This document shows, one piece after another, positions 1-7,478 of a stretch of 21,566 nt of DNA (position 1 is its first letter; every line of letters begins with the position of its first letter). The translations under genes were made by a program, and so were the position numbers. Below the pieces are notes generated by a model. The model made no database searches. It was not told the origin of the DNA and saw nothing but the letters and a program-made list of their open reading frames with translations. Origin of the DNA: DASQHY01 sp035602605 (GTDB lineage: Bacteria; Acidobacteriota; Terriglobia; Acidiferrales; UBA7541); assembly GCA_035602605.1 (NCBI GenBank), contig DATNLZ010000020.1, positions 1 to 21,566 of the forward strand, written 5' to 3'.

Positions 1-74
1 CCGACGATCGCAGTTGTATTCAGTTTACGCATGGCTGGGTACGCGTTTCCTAATGTTAGTTGGTTTGACCGCTG

Positions 75-1646
75 CTACTGGGTTTCCGCCGGCACAACCC
101 CAGCCAGATATAACGTCAGGAAGCGCTCGTTGTCCGCGCGACGCATGACTTTGAAAACTACGTCCTGACCTGGTTTGAGTTTTGTTACCACGCGGCGGTA
201 ATCTGCCACATTGCTGATCGCCTGGTGGTTCACTTCTTTGATGACGTCGCCGCGGGTGAAGCCGACATCTTCGGCAAAGCTTGCCGGACCTACCTCGGTA
301 ACCAGCACGCCGGTTTGCCCTTCGATCGAAAGTCGACGAGCCCGCTCTCCAGATAGATCTTCGACACGCAGGCCAAACTCAACAGGTGAAGCTTCGCCCG
401 GTTGGTCTTCGCTGCGGCCAGCGACGTTCGGGAAGACCTTGGTGCGGTCCTCGACGGTTAGCGTGCCCTCGTGCTGCTTCTGGTCGTGTATATACGTGAT
501 CCGCACATGGCCGCCGATAGGTGTTTGGGTAATTGGGGTGACTAGATCGTTCCCCGTGTGTACCGGCTTGCCCTCGACGCTGGTGATGACGTCACCCGGT
601 TTCAGACCCGCGCGATCCGCCGGACTGCCCGGCTCAACTAGTTCGATCACGATCCCATACGGAGCGCCCATTTGCTTGAGCGTGATGGGATTGGTGCCGC
701 GTTCCTCGGTAAAGCTGACGCCGATAGAGCCACGTGTCACTCGTCCTGCAGAGATAAGCTGGTTGTAGACATTGATCGCCGTGTTCGACGGCAGCGCAAA
801 ACCGACGCCTTCATATCCTCGGCTGCCGGTAATGATCGCGGTATTGATCCCGATCACCTGGCCGGCCATGTCCACCAGCGGGCCCCCGGAGTTACCTGGA
901 TTGATTGCTGCGTCGGTCTGAATAAACCGCTGGAATTGCCGGCTGAGGCCGATTCCGCCACGATCTTTTGCGCTGATGATTCCTGCAGTAACGGTGGCCT
1001 GGAGGCCAAAAGGACTGCCGATAGCCAGGGCCCAGTCGCCGACTTGCACGCCATCGGAGTTGCCCAGCTTCGCTACCGGTAATTCCTTGTTCGCATCAAT
1101 CTTGATCACCGCCAGGTCGGTCTCTTCGTCAATGCCGACAACTTTGGCAGTGTGGCGTGCGGTCTCACCATTGAGCTGCACCTGGATCTTGGTAGCTTGC
1201 TCAATTACATGGTTATTGGTAAGAATAAAACCTTTCTTGTCAACGATCACGCCCGAGCCTAGGCTGCGCTCTGCAGCAGGACCTTCGGGACGTCCATCAA
1301 AGAACTTGTCAAAAAAGTCTGAAAACGGATCATCTTGCTGATTGGGGCGCGAGGGGATACGTGGGCTGCGCTGTTTTTTGCGCTCGAGGACTTGAGTGGT
1401 TGAAATATTTACCACGGCGGGTTCAACTCGATTCACAATTGCCGCAAACGTGTTTCCCATCTGCACTGGATCGGGAACCACTAGAGGCGTCGCGCCGGAA
1501 GCGCGAGCCGAGACTTCTTTGGTAGCCTGCACATGACCCGATATGACCGTGCCCAGCATCATGCCAACCGTCAGTGTAATCATCATCAAAAAGCTGGCGA
1601 AGATTTTACGCCGCTTCGCCCAACTCGTTATTTCCCGGAATTCCAT
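75..1646 (-). CDS. htrA: HtrA/DegP-type serine protease with two PDZ domains
   Basis: Periplasmic quality-control protease of the trypsin-like S1C family, 523 residues from the chosen start. A basic N-terminus (about 1-14) is followed by one hydrophobic segment (about 15-37), so it is a membrane anchor or uncleaved signal. The protease domain carries the full triad: His146 in TNNH, Asp177 in the ETDLAV stretch, and Ser253 in GNSGGP. PDZ1 spans about 300-395 and PDZ2 about 425-515, the normal DegP/DegQ length and order. A Pro/Gln/Asp-rich and Phe-rich linker (about 90-120) corresponds to the LA-loop region of DegP. Start choice: the longest reading begins at 1685, but that codon lies upstream of a likely -10 box (1676-1681). 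The ATG at 1646 has a GGAGG Shine-Dalgarno eight nt upstream; the ATG at 1661 is the other option. Family assignment is secure; the exact DegP/DegQ/DegS type is not resolved. Confidence 0.95.
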   Translation of the reverse strand: MEFREITSWAKRRKIFASFLMMITLTVGMMLGTVISGHVQATKEVSARASGATPLVVPDPVQMGNTFAAIVNRVEPAVVNISTTQVLERKKQRSPRIPSRPNQQDDPFSDFFDKFFDGRPEGPAAERSLGSGVIVDKKGFILTNNHVIEQATKIQVQLNGETARHTAKVVGIDEETDLAVIKIDANKELPVAKLGNSDGVQVGDWALAIGSPFGLQATVTAGIISAKDRGGIGLSRQFQRFIQTDAAINPGNSGGPLVDMAGQVIGINTAIITGSRGYEGVGFALPSNTAINVYNQLISAGRVTRGSIGVSFTEERGTNPITLKQMGAPYGIVIELVEPGSPADRAGLKPGDVITSVEGKPVHTGNDLVTPITQTPIGGHVRITYIHDQKQHEGTLTVEDRTKVFPNVAGRSEDQPGEASPVEFGLRVEDLSGERARRLSIEGQTGVLVTEVGPASFAEDVGFTRGDVIKEVNHQAISNVADYRRVVTKLKPGQDVVFKVMRRADNERFLTLYLAGVVPAETQ

Positions 1647-1675
1647 CTCATCTTCCTCCATGTCCCCAGAGCCGC

Positions 1676-1705
1676 AGTATAGCACCGGCGGGGGCTTAAA
1701 GTGCT
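1676..1705 (-). promoter_or_regulatory. Putative htrA promoter with dyad arms
   Basis: On the minus strand a TATACT -10 box lies at 1681-1676, about 30 nt upstream of the favoured htrA start codon. No good sigma-70 -35 box stands at 16-18 nt. Instead the arms AGCAC (1705-1701) and GTGCT (1685-1681) form an inverted repeat that brackets the spacer. This could be an operator or a recognition element for another sigma factor. HtrA genes are often stress-controlled, but no sigma-E or CpxR consensus is visible here. Confidence 0.4.
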
Positions 1706-1781
1706 TAGACGCTTTACCTGCTTTCCTGTAAGCTACTGTACTTTAGGACGGGTTGTCCACCGACCAGCAACCTTGGTGCTA

Positions 1782-1805
1782 GGCGTCATTCTAAGTGGCG
1801 TCATT
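1782..1805 (+). repeat. Short direct repeat GGCGTCATT x2
   Basis: The nine-base unit GGCGTCATT occurs at 1782-1790 and again at 1797-1805, a 15-nt period, inside the gene-free stretch between htrA and thrC. It lies about 80-100 nt upstream of the strong + strand promoter at 1883-1911. It could be a tandem binding site, or chance; nothing links it to a known regulator. Confidence 0.4.
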
Positions 1806-1882
1806 TTATTAGACGCACGAAAAGCAATTCGAGTTGTAAGATTTTGCGACGCCCGACTGGATTCCAATCGATGAAGCAGTAC

Positions 1883-1911
1883 TTGACAGTACCAATCGAT
1901 TCGGTTATTTT
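1883..1911 (+). promoter_or_regulatory. Strong sigma-70-type promoter upstream of the RNA/thrC leader
   Basis: A perfect TTGACA (1883-1888), a 17-nt spacer and TATTTT (1906-1911) give the best promoter match in the window, with predicted start near 1918. The -35 box sits inside the dyad GTAC-TTGACA-GTAC (1879-1892). CCAATCGAT occurs on both sides of it (1864-1872 and 1892-1900), so the promoter looks operator-controlled. Confidence 0.65.
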
Positions 1912-1917
1912 TTTAAA

Positions 1918-2056
<139 letters not shown>

Positions 2057-2180
2057 GCTTCTCCCTCCGGTTCGCCCGTAAGTCTTCAAGGTGCCTTATC
2101 AATTCCGTGCCGATGGGTAGCGCTGTGGACTTGAATGCCTCATTCGAGCCTGCCCGAATGGAGCCCAGGGAGATACCTTT

Positions 2181-3437
2181 ATGGCCGAGTCGTTTGAATT
2201 AATATGCCGGGAATGCCGCCGCCGTTGGGGCAATGCCCCCCGATCGATTTGCGAAGAATGTTTTTCGCCGCTCGAGATTGTTTATGACTTTGAGTCTGCC
2301 AAACCGCGCATCTCTCGCGAGCAGATCGCGGCCGGGCCGCCAAGCATCTGGCGTTATGCGAGTCTCCTGCCCCTTGATGCCGGCGTCCCACCATCGATTC
2401 CAGTGGGATACACCCCTCTTGTAGAGGCACGCCGCCTGGCCGCGCGATGGGGGCTCCGGCATCTCTATCTCAAAAACGATGCGGTCTGCTTCCCTTCGCT
2501 TTCGTTCAAGGATCGCGTTGTCGCAGTGGCCCTTGCGGCGGCTCGACGATTCGATTTCAATGTAGTGAGCTGCTCCTCGACTGGCAATCTTGCCAACGCA
2601 GTTGCGGCGCAGGCTCGTCGCGAGGGCTTGGAGGCCTGCGTTTTCATTCCTGCTGACCTTGAGCCGGCGAAAATCCTCAATACCCAAGTTTATGGCGCAC
2701 GGGTCGTGCGCATTGCCGGAAACTATGATCAGGTTAATCGTCTCTGCTCACAAATTGCCGAGAAGCATCGCTGGGGATTCGTGAATGTTAATTTGCGGCC
2801 CTATTACGCGGAGGGCTCGAAGACTGTCGGCTATGAAATTGCCGAGCAGCTTGGCTGGCGCTTGCCCGACAACGTTGTCGTTCCTATGGCCGGCGGCTCC
2901 CTGATTAACAAAATCAAGAAGGCATTCGGCGAACTGACTACCCTGGGTCTGGTGGCCGATAAGCCCGTGAAATTTTTCGGCGCGCAGGCCACGGGTTGCT
3001 CACCGATTTCAGACGCCGTCAAAAATAATAAAGACCGCTTTGACCCTCAGAAACCCTCAACGATTGCCCGCTCGCTCGCGATTGGCAATCCCGCTGATGG
3101 AAATTACGCCGCGAAGTGCATTCGCATGAGTGGTGGTTGGGCGGAAGATTCAAGCGACCCGGAGATTATCGCCGGCATTCGCACGCTCGCCGAAGATGAA
3201 GGCATCTTTACCGAAACCGCAGGTGGTGTTACCGTTGCTGCCGCGCAAAAGCTAATTTCCCAGGGACGCATCCATCCCCACGAAACCACCGTGCTTTGCA
3301 TCACCGGCAACGGACTTAAAACCACGGACGCCCTTGCCGGAGAGTTTTCCATGGAGCCTGCCGTCGAGCCGCGCCTCTTGGCATTTGAAGAATACCTCGG
3401 CGTAACGCTTGCGCCGGCGTCGGTCGGAGGGTGCTGA
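2181..3437 (+). CDS. thrC: Threonine synthase (PLP-dependent)
   Basis: This enzyme converts O-phosphohomoserine to threonine with pyridoxal phosphate; cytoplasmic, last step of threonine biosynthesis. It is 418 residues long. The N-terminus holds a zinc-ribbon-like pair of CxxC motifs (Cys9/Cys12 and Cys24/Cys27), common in this ThrC subtype. The PLP lysine is Lys110 in the SFKDR motif, and STGNLANAV forms the phosphate and substrate loop typical of fold-type II enzymes. An AGGGAG Shine-Dalgarno lies at 2167-2172, eight nt before the ATG, and a small hairpin (CATTCG 2141-2146 with CGAATG 2155-2160) stands just upstream. The gene for a ubiquitin-like sulfur carrier starts one nt after its stop. 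The two are surely co-translated, so a sulfur-transfer role (cysteine- or homocysteine-synthase-like) should be considered beside the default assignment. Confidence 0.9.
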   Translation: MAESFELICRECRRRWGNAPRSICEECFSPLEIVYDFESAKPRISREQIAAGPPSIWRYASLLPLDAGVPPSIPVGYTPLVEARRLAARWGLRHLYLKNDAVCFPSLSFKDRVVAVALAAARRFDFNVVSCSSTGNLANAVAAQARREGLEACVFIPADLEPAKILNTQVYGARVVRIAGNYDQVNRLCSQIAEKHRWGFVNVNLRPYYAEGSKTVGYEIAEQLGWRLPDNVVVPMAGGSLINKIKKAFGELTTLGLVADKPVKFFGAQATGCSPISDAVKNNKDRFDPQKPSTIARSLAIGNPADGNYAAKCIRMSGGWAEDSSDPEIIAGIRTLAEDEGIFTETAGGVTVAAAQKLISQGRIHPHETTVLCITGNGLKTTDALAGEFSMEPAVEPRLLAFEEYLGVTLAPASVGGC

Positions 3438-3438
3438 C

Positions 3439-3720
3439 ATGAAGATCAGCGTAGAAATTCCCACAGCCTTCCGACGTTTCACCAACGGCGCCTCTTCAGT
3501 CGAGTGCGGCCCAGCGACTCTGCCCGATCTTCTCGCCGAACTCGAGCAACGCTTCCCCGATATGGCCCAGCACCTCCGTGATGATTCCGGACGTATTCGC
3601 CAGTTCCTCAACATCTACGTCAACGAAGAAGACATCCGCTTCTTGGGCGGCGAAACGTATCACTTTCAGGATGGCGACCGCGTCATGCTGGTCCCATCCA
3701 TTGCCGGTGGCGCTTGTTAA
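3439..3720 (+). CDS. MoaD/ThiS/CysO-like ubiquitin-fold sulfur carrier, GGAC tail
   Basis: A 93-residue beta-grasp protein. The C-terminal pattern DGDRVMLVPSIAGG is typical of MoaD/ThiS/CysO-type carriers, whose terminal Gly is adenylated and turned into a thiocarboxylate that donates sulfur. Here the Gly-Gly is not terminal: Ala and Cys follow. In known cases with a tail after GG (QbsE of the thioquinolobactin pathway; the Wolinella HcyS system) a JAMM-type peptidase first removes the extra residues. No such protease or E1-like enzyme is in this window. An upstream in-frame start at 3409 would overlap thrC; the ATG at 3439, one nt after the thrC stop, gives the standard length. Substrate unknown: cysteine, homocysteine, thiamine or molybdopterin sulfur are possible, and the thrC linkage favours amino-acid sulfur transfer. 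Confidence 0.85.
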   Translation: MKISVEIPTAFRRFTNGASSVECGPATLPDLLAELEQRFPDMAQHLRDDSGRIRQFLNIYVNEEDIRFLGGETYHFQDGDRVMLVPSIAGGAC

Positions 3721-3792
3721 ATGCTTATGCCCATAGCGAATGGCAACCCGGAATATTTAATTAATTGATGGCTGGTGTCTCCCGTTCCTCGC

Positions 3793-4221
3793 ATGTCTCT
3801 GGTCTCCATCACTCGTCTGCGTGTGCGCTCTTGGCTTTATTTGCCGATGTTTACCGTGCAGGCGTTGCGCTCCGGTCGCCAGGCTTCGAAGGCTGAAGGA
3901 AATATCGCGACTCGGATGCTGCGCGATCGCCACCGCGCATTCTGGACAAGCACCATTTGGACGACCGACGTCGCTATGAAAGCCTTCATACTTTCCGGGA
4001 CTCATGGCCAGGTGATGCGCAAACTCCTCACATGGTGCGATGAGGCCGCCGTGGCCCATTGGAGCCAAGCGAGCGAGGAGCTCCCTTCATGGACCGAAGC
4101 CTTCGAGCGCCTGCAACGCGACGGCCGCCCATCGAAAGTCCATTTCCCATCCCCGGCCCACACCGCTTACCACTTCCCCGAGCCACACGTCGGCCCCACG
4201 TCCGAACTGCGCTTCAGGTAG
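3793..4221 (+). CDS. DUF3291 / spheroidene monooxygenase-like small protein
   Basis: A 142-residue protein with no signal peptide. The order SITRLRVRSW near the N-terminus, FWTSTIWT near residue 50, an AFILSG segment, and a C-terminal WCDEAAVAHW...LPSW stretch matches what I recall of small DUF3291-type proteins with a dimeric alpha/beta-barrel (antibiotic-monooxygenase-like) fold. No reaction is established for this subgroup. It begins 72 nt after the ubiquitin-like gene on the same strand, so it may belong to the thrC transcript, but spacing is loose and no Shine-Dalgarno is clear. A GTG at 3775 would add six residues; the ATG at 3793 fits the family start better. Confidence 0.7.
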   Translation: MSLVSITRLRVRSWLYLPMFTVQALRSGRQASKAEGNIATRMLRDRHRAFWTSTIWTTDVAMKAFILSGTHGQVMRKLLTWCDEAAVAHWSQASEELPSWTEAFERLQRDGRPSKVHFPSPAHTAYHFPEPHVGPTSELRFR

Positions 4222-4291
4222 CTTGAACTGGGGATTTTGCTGCGGGAAATCTGTCTCTGTGCCTTTAAGACTTGCGGCGAGCGTTCTCCGC

Positions 4292-4308
4292 TAGGAGTTT
4301 GTCTCCTA
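4292..4308. terminator. Possible bidirectional terminator hairpin
   Basis: TAGGAG (4292-4297) pairs with CTCCTA (4303-4308) around a five-nt loop, between two convergent genes. Its right arm contains the stop codon of the minus-strand YkvA-like gene. A moderately T-rich run follows on the + strand, but there is no strong U-tract on either side. Confidence 0.35.
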
Positions 4309-4734
4309 CTTCACTTTCTTTCGGCTCTTCCAGGCCGAACGCCTTTCCAAACTAGAAAGAATCTCCCAGGTTCGAAAGCTACTGATGACACTTAGATTGG
4401 CTTTGGCTACGCAAGTGATTACGGCCGCGTCGTCGACCAATCCCAGCACGGGGATGGAATCAGGAATCAGATCAAATGGAGTCACAAAGTAGATCAGCGC
4501 GGCCACAACCATCAGGATCGATGACATCGGCGGGCGGTACTTTCCTTCGACCCACGAGCGAACCAGTCGCAGAAATATCTGCAAGCTTTCCCAAGCCGCA
4601 AGCAGAAATTCGTAATATCGCTTCGCTTTCCCATCTGCTTCCTCGAGCAGCGCGAGCAGCTTCCCCTGATTGCCTGCATACGACTCAGCTTCTACCCTGG
4701 CCTGCTCAAATGTAAGTGGTGCATTCGTTTCCAT
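4306..4734 (-). CDS. YkvA-family (DUF1232) membrane protein
   Basis: A 142-residue protein whose diagnostic segment is residues 81-105, containing YFVTPFDLIPDSIP and then GLVDDAAVI, the DUF1232/YkvA signature. The stretch from about 71 to 107 is hydrophobic and is probably a short membrane hairpin; the N-terminal 70 residues are helical and charged, and the C-terminus is basic. The biochemical function of YkvA proteins is unknown; they recur in envelope contexts. It lies downstream of the slipin gene on the same strand with a 136-nt gap, so it may share that gene's transcript or have its own promoter. Start is the ATG at 4734, with only a weak GAG-type ribosome site. Confidence 0.88.
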   Translation of the reverse strand: METNAPLTFEQARVEAESYAGNQGKLLALLEEADGKAKRYYEFLLAAWESLQIFLRLVRSWVEGKYRPPMSSILMVVAALIYFVTPFDLIPDSIPVLGLVDDAAVITCVAKANLSVISSFRTWEILSSLERRSAWKSRKKVK

Positions 4735-4870
4735 GTCGGCTCTTTATACTCTTTTATACCCTTGATCGGCGACACTGCACACCCTGCTCAAATGGCCCTT
4801 TCCGCTCTGCGAGGGAGTCTACAAAAGGGGCAGCTGGCTCCTGAGGCGCTGATTGCGGGATTTGATGTGT

Positions 4871-5662
4871 TTAATCCAACTCCTTTCCTTTTCGCTGCGG
4901 CGCCGCGCTCTTCGCATTTTGCTTTGCCAACGGCAGCGCACCGTTGGGAAGACCCAACACCAGCGTATTTCCGGATGAATCTGCTAACGCCTGCAGGGCA
5001 CGCAGCTGAAGCAGGTTGGGATTATCGTCCATCGTTCTGGCCGCATTGGCGAGGCTGCGAAGTGCCGCAGTCTCGCCGCGCGCCCTCTCCAGAGCCGCCT
5101 GGCCCTCTTTTTGCGCCTTCACCAGTTGGCCAAACACCTTCTTCATTTCTCCGGGGAACATAATGTCCTTCACGTCGGCGGAAATAAGTTTTAACCCCAT
5201 CTCCGAAGCCTTCCCTGAAGTCAGCTCCATCAGCTTGCCGCTTATCCCGGCGCGATTTTCCAGGAGAACGTCGATCTTCTCTTTGCCCACGACCTCCCGC
5301 AGCGCCATTTGTAGGACCAGGTATAGGCTGCCGTGGAAATTCGCCGTTTTGTTGACCGCAAGGTTCGGGTCGGCCACCTGAAACTCCGCTGCCAGACTGA
5401 CCTTAAGCGTCACGCCGTCCGCACTGAGCACATCTTGTCCCTGAATGGTGATGAACTCTGGGCGAACATCCACAGGAACGATCGATGAGAAAGTCGCAAG
5501 TATCCAATACGAGCCAGGGCCAATCGCGCCCGTGTAGCGCCCCTTTGTATACTTCAGCCCCTTCTGGTACTCATAAACAATCACGTGTTTAATCAGAAGC
5601 ACCTTGAATAGAACCACCAGCGAGATGGCAGCCAGCAAAAAGATCCAAAGTAATTCCAACAT
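4871..5662 (-). CDS. SPFH/band-7 slipin-type membrane scaffold protein
   Basis: A 263-residue stomatin-like protein. An N-terminal membrane segment (about 3-24) is followed by VIVYEYQKGLKY and GPGSYWIL, the usual slipin entry motifs, then the band-7 domain to about residue 185, ending with an Ala/Glu-rich helix (about 175-205, AQKEGQAALERARGE) that drives oligomerisation. Slipins organise membrane microdomains and often partner with NfeD proteases; no NfeD is present here. The open frame runs upstream to 6403, but that extension is antisense to leuC and has no family similarity. The ATG at 5662 has an AGGAGA site nine nt upstream. A long inverted repeat sits in its leader (5699-5743). Confidence 0.92.
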   Translation of the reverse strand: MLELLWIFLLAAISLVVLFKVLLIKHVIVYEYQKGLKYTKGRYTGAIGPGSYWILATFSSIVPVDVRPEFITIQGQDVLSADGVTLKVSLAAEFQVADPNLAVNKTANFHGSLYLVLQMALREVVGKEKIDVLLENRAGISGKLMELTSGKASEMGLKLISADVKDIMFPGEMKKVFGQLVKAQKEGQAALERARGETAALRSLANAARTMDDNPNLLQLRALQALADSSGNTLVLGLPNGALPLAKQNAKSAAPQRKGKELD

Positions 5663-5698
5663 GAAGAACACTCTCCTAAATCCCGCGTCGGCGGAGCG

Positions 5699-5743
5699 AT
5701 CGATATTCAGCGGGGGGCTTAGCCCACAGGGCCGAATATCGAT
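5699..5743 (-). promoter_or_regulatory. 10-bp perfect inverted repeat in slipin leader
   Basis: ATCGATATTC (5699-5708) and GAATATCGAT (5734-5743) are perfect inverse complements 25 nt apart. The intervening segment contains its own GGGC/GCCC pairing. The structure lies 37-81 nt upstream of the slipin start codon. If transcribed it would be a stable branched hairpin; otherwise it is a dyad operator. No known motif matches. Confidence 0.5.
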
Positions 5744-5958
5744 TTGCCAAAAAGGCCGGCCCCGCCGCGCAGGACGCAAGGATACCCGTCCCAAAGCTTG
5801 GAGTCGAACCAAGTGTCGGCGGGCAATAGCAGAACCAGATTGAGATTCAATTTGGCTGCGTACCTTGCCGATGCCGCTCCTTATATCATCATCACAACCA
5901 ACCGTCCATGCACCGGCAGAAGGCCCTCTACCGGTCGGCTCACGCTTCCGCGCGCCGC

Positions 5959-5986
5959 TTGCGTAGCTCGTCGGAAGTGCTAGAAT
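5959..5986 (+). promoter_or_regulatory. leuC promoter
   Basis: TTGCGT (5959-5964), a 16-nt spacer and TAGAAT (5981-5986) form a good sigma-70 match. The predicted start falls near 5993, about 12 nt before the leuC ATG, so the transcript would be nearly leaderless, in line with the absence of a Shine-Dalgarno there. Confidence 0.55.
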
Positions 5987-6004
5987 CGAATTCGCTCGAA
6001 CCTT

Positions 6005-7432
6005 ATGTCCTCCAAGACGCTGACACTTTACGAGAAACTTTGGGACTCGCACGTAGTCACCGAGCCACCCGGCGAGCCGGCGCTGCTTTACATTGACCGC
6101 CATCTCATTCACGAGGGCACTTCCCCGCAAGCCTTCGCGGGGCTTAGAGCTGCCGGACGCAAAGTGCGCCGGCCTGATCTGACCTTTGCGGTGATGGATC
6201 ATTCGGTCCCTACCACCGACCGCACGCTTCCGATCCTCGACAAGGACGCCACCGCTCAGTTCGTGGCCCTCGAACGGAATTGCCGTGAGACCGGCGTGCG
6301 CCTGTTCGATATGAACAGCCGCAATCAAGGTATCGTGCACATCATCGGTCCCGAGCTCGGGATCACCCAGCCAGGGCAGACCATCGTCTGCGGCGATAGC
6401 CACACCTCAACGCACGGCGCCTTTGGCACGCTGGCCTTCGGAATCGGCACCAGCGAAGTCGAGCACGTGCTCGCCACGCAATGTCTTGTGCAATCGCGCT
6501 CCAAGACGCTTCACGTCGTTGTGAATGGCAAGCGCCCCAACGGCGTGGTCGCCAAAGACCTCATCCTCGCTATCATCGGAAAGATCGGCATCAGCGGCGG
6601 TACCGGCCACGTCATCGAGTATGGCGGCCAAGCCATCCGCGCGCTCTCGATGGACGGACGCATGACGATTTGCAACATGACCATCGAAGGTGGAGCACGC
6701 GCCGGAATGGTCGCGCCAGACGAAATTACGTTCGCCTATCTTGAGGGTCGCCCCTTCGTCCCGCGCGGTAAAGCTTTTCAAGAAGCTGTCGATCGCTGGC
6801 GTCAACTGGTTTCGGATCCCGGCGCGAAATTCGATATGACCGTCGAGCTCGACGCCAAAGAAGTCGCCCCGCAAGTCACCTGGGGCACAAACCCAGGAAT
6901 GGTTACCTCGGTGACCTCGCGCGTTCCCGATCCCAGCGCCTTCACTGCCACCGACGATCAGAAGGCCACCGAGCGCGCTCTGCAATATATGGGCTTGCGC
7001 GCCGGCACGCCGATTGTGGATATCACCCTCGACCGCGTCTTTATTGGCTCGTGCACGAATTCGCGCCTTGACGATCTTCGTGCAGCCGCGCAAATCGTTG
7101 CTGGCAAACACGTCGCGCGCAACATCAAGCAAGCGCTGGTCGTACCGGGCTCGCGCGTCGTCAAGGCGCAAGCCGAAAAAGAAGGCCTGGACCAGATTTT
7201 CCGCGACGCGGGCTTCGAATGGCGCGATGCAGGCTGCAGCATGTGCATCGGCATGAATGCCGATGTTTTGCCGCCGCATGAGCGCTGCGCCAGCACCTCG
7301 AACCGCAATTTCGAAGGGCGTCAGGGAAAAGACGGACGCACGCATCTGGTAAGCCCGATCATGGCCGCCGCCGCCGCAATCGCTGGCCACTTCGTCGATG
7401 TGCGCGAGCTGGGAGTATCGGAAGCGGAGTAA
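6005..7432 (+). CDS. leuC: 3-isopropylmalate dehydratase large subunit
   Basis: Catalytic [4Fe-4S] subunit that isomerises 2- to 3-isopropylmalate with LeuD in leucine biosynthesis; cytoplasmic. It is 475 residues, the usual length of bacterial LeuC. The cluster ligands are present: Cys350 in GSCTNSR, and Cys411 and Cys414 in CSMC. N-terminal family markers include YEKLWDSHVV and GDSHTSTHGAFG (about 130-141). leuD follows after 46 nt. The ATG at 6005 matches the standard N-terminus (TLYEKLWD) even though no ribosome-binding site is evident. The related homoaconitase and citraconate-type enzymes share these motifs, but the length and LeuD pairing favour leucine synthesis. Confidence 0.96.
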   Translation: MSSKTLTLYEKLWDSHVVTEPPGEPALLYIDRHLIHEGTSPQAFAGLRAAGRKVRRPDLTFAVMDHSVPTTDRTLPILDKDATAQFVALERNCRETGVRLFDMNSRNQGIVHIIGPELGITQPGQTIVCGDSHTSTHGAFGTLAFGIGTSEVEHVLATQCLVQSRSKTLHVVVNGKRPNGVVAKDLILAIIGKIGISGGTGHVIEYGGQAIRALSMDGRMTICNMTIEGGARAGMVAPDEITFAYLEGRPFVPRGKAFQEAVDRWRQLVSDPGAKFDMTVELDAKEVAPQVTWGTNPGMVTSVTSRVPDPSAFTATDDQKATERALQYMGLRAGTPIVDITLDRVFIGSCTNSRLDDLRAAAQIVAGKHVARNIKQALVVPGSRVVKAQAEKEGLDQIFRDAGFEWRDAGCSMCIGMNADVLPPHERCASTSNRNFEGRQGKDGRTHLVSPIMAAAAAIAGHFVDVRELGVSEAE

Positions 7433-7478
7433 GCATTAAAAGCTAAATGAATTAGAGTTCATAGGAAAATGAAACCAT

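Larger units (their letters stand above)
5663..6004. other. Divergent intergenic region between slipin gene and leuC
   Basis: This 342-nt stretch has no credible gene. It holds the slipin leader with an inverted repeat (5699-5743), a GC-rich segment, a tRNA-T-arm-like hairpin on the minus strand (about 5797-5815) that is not part of a complete tRNA, a weak ACCGG/CCGGT dyad (about 5920-5937), and the leuC promoter (5959-5986). Confidence 0.6.

Noticed and set aside
1..74. Possible gene end or terminator before htrA stop
   Set aside because: Too short to judge; no hairpin with a T-tract and no recognisable coding sequence.
5797..5815. tRNA T-arm-like hairpin on the minus strand (CTTGG-TTCGACT-CCAAG)
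   Set aside because: The T-stem and loop are perfect, but there is no matching acceptor 5' arm, D-arm or anticodon arm at the right distances, so it is not a tRNA; at most a remnant or chance.
5663..6403. Minus-strand extension of the slipin frame across the leuC promoter and 5' end
   Set aside because: The extra 247 residues have no slipin similarity, lie antisense to leuC, and a well-placed Shine-Dalgarno supports the start at 5662.
6407..7390. 327-codon minus-strand open frame inside leuC
   Set aside because: Shadow frame of a high-GC gene; composition is the complement of leuC codons and leuC has all catalytic motifs.
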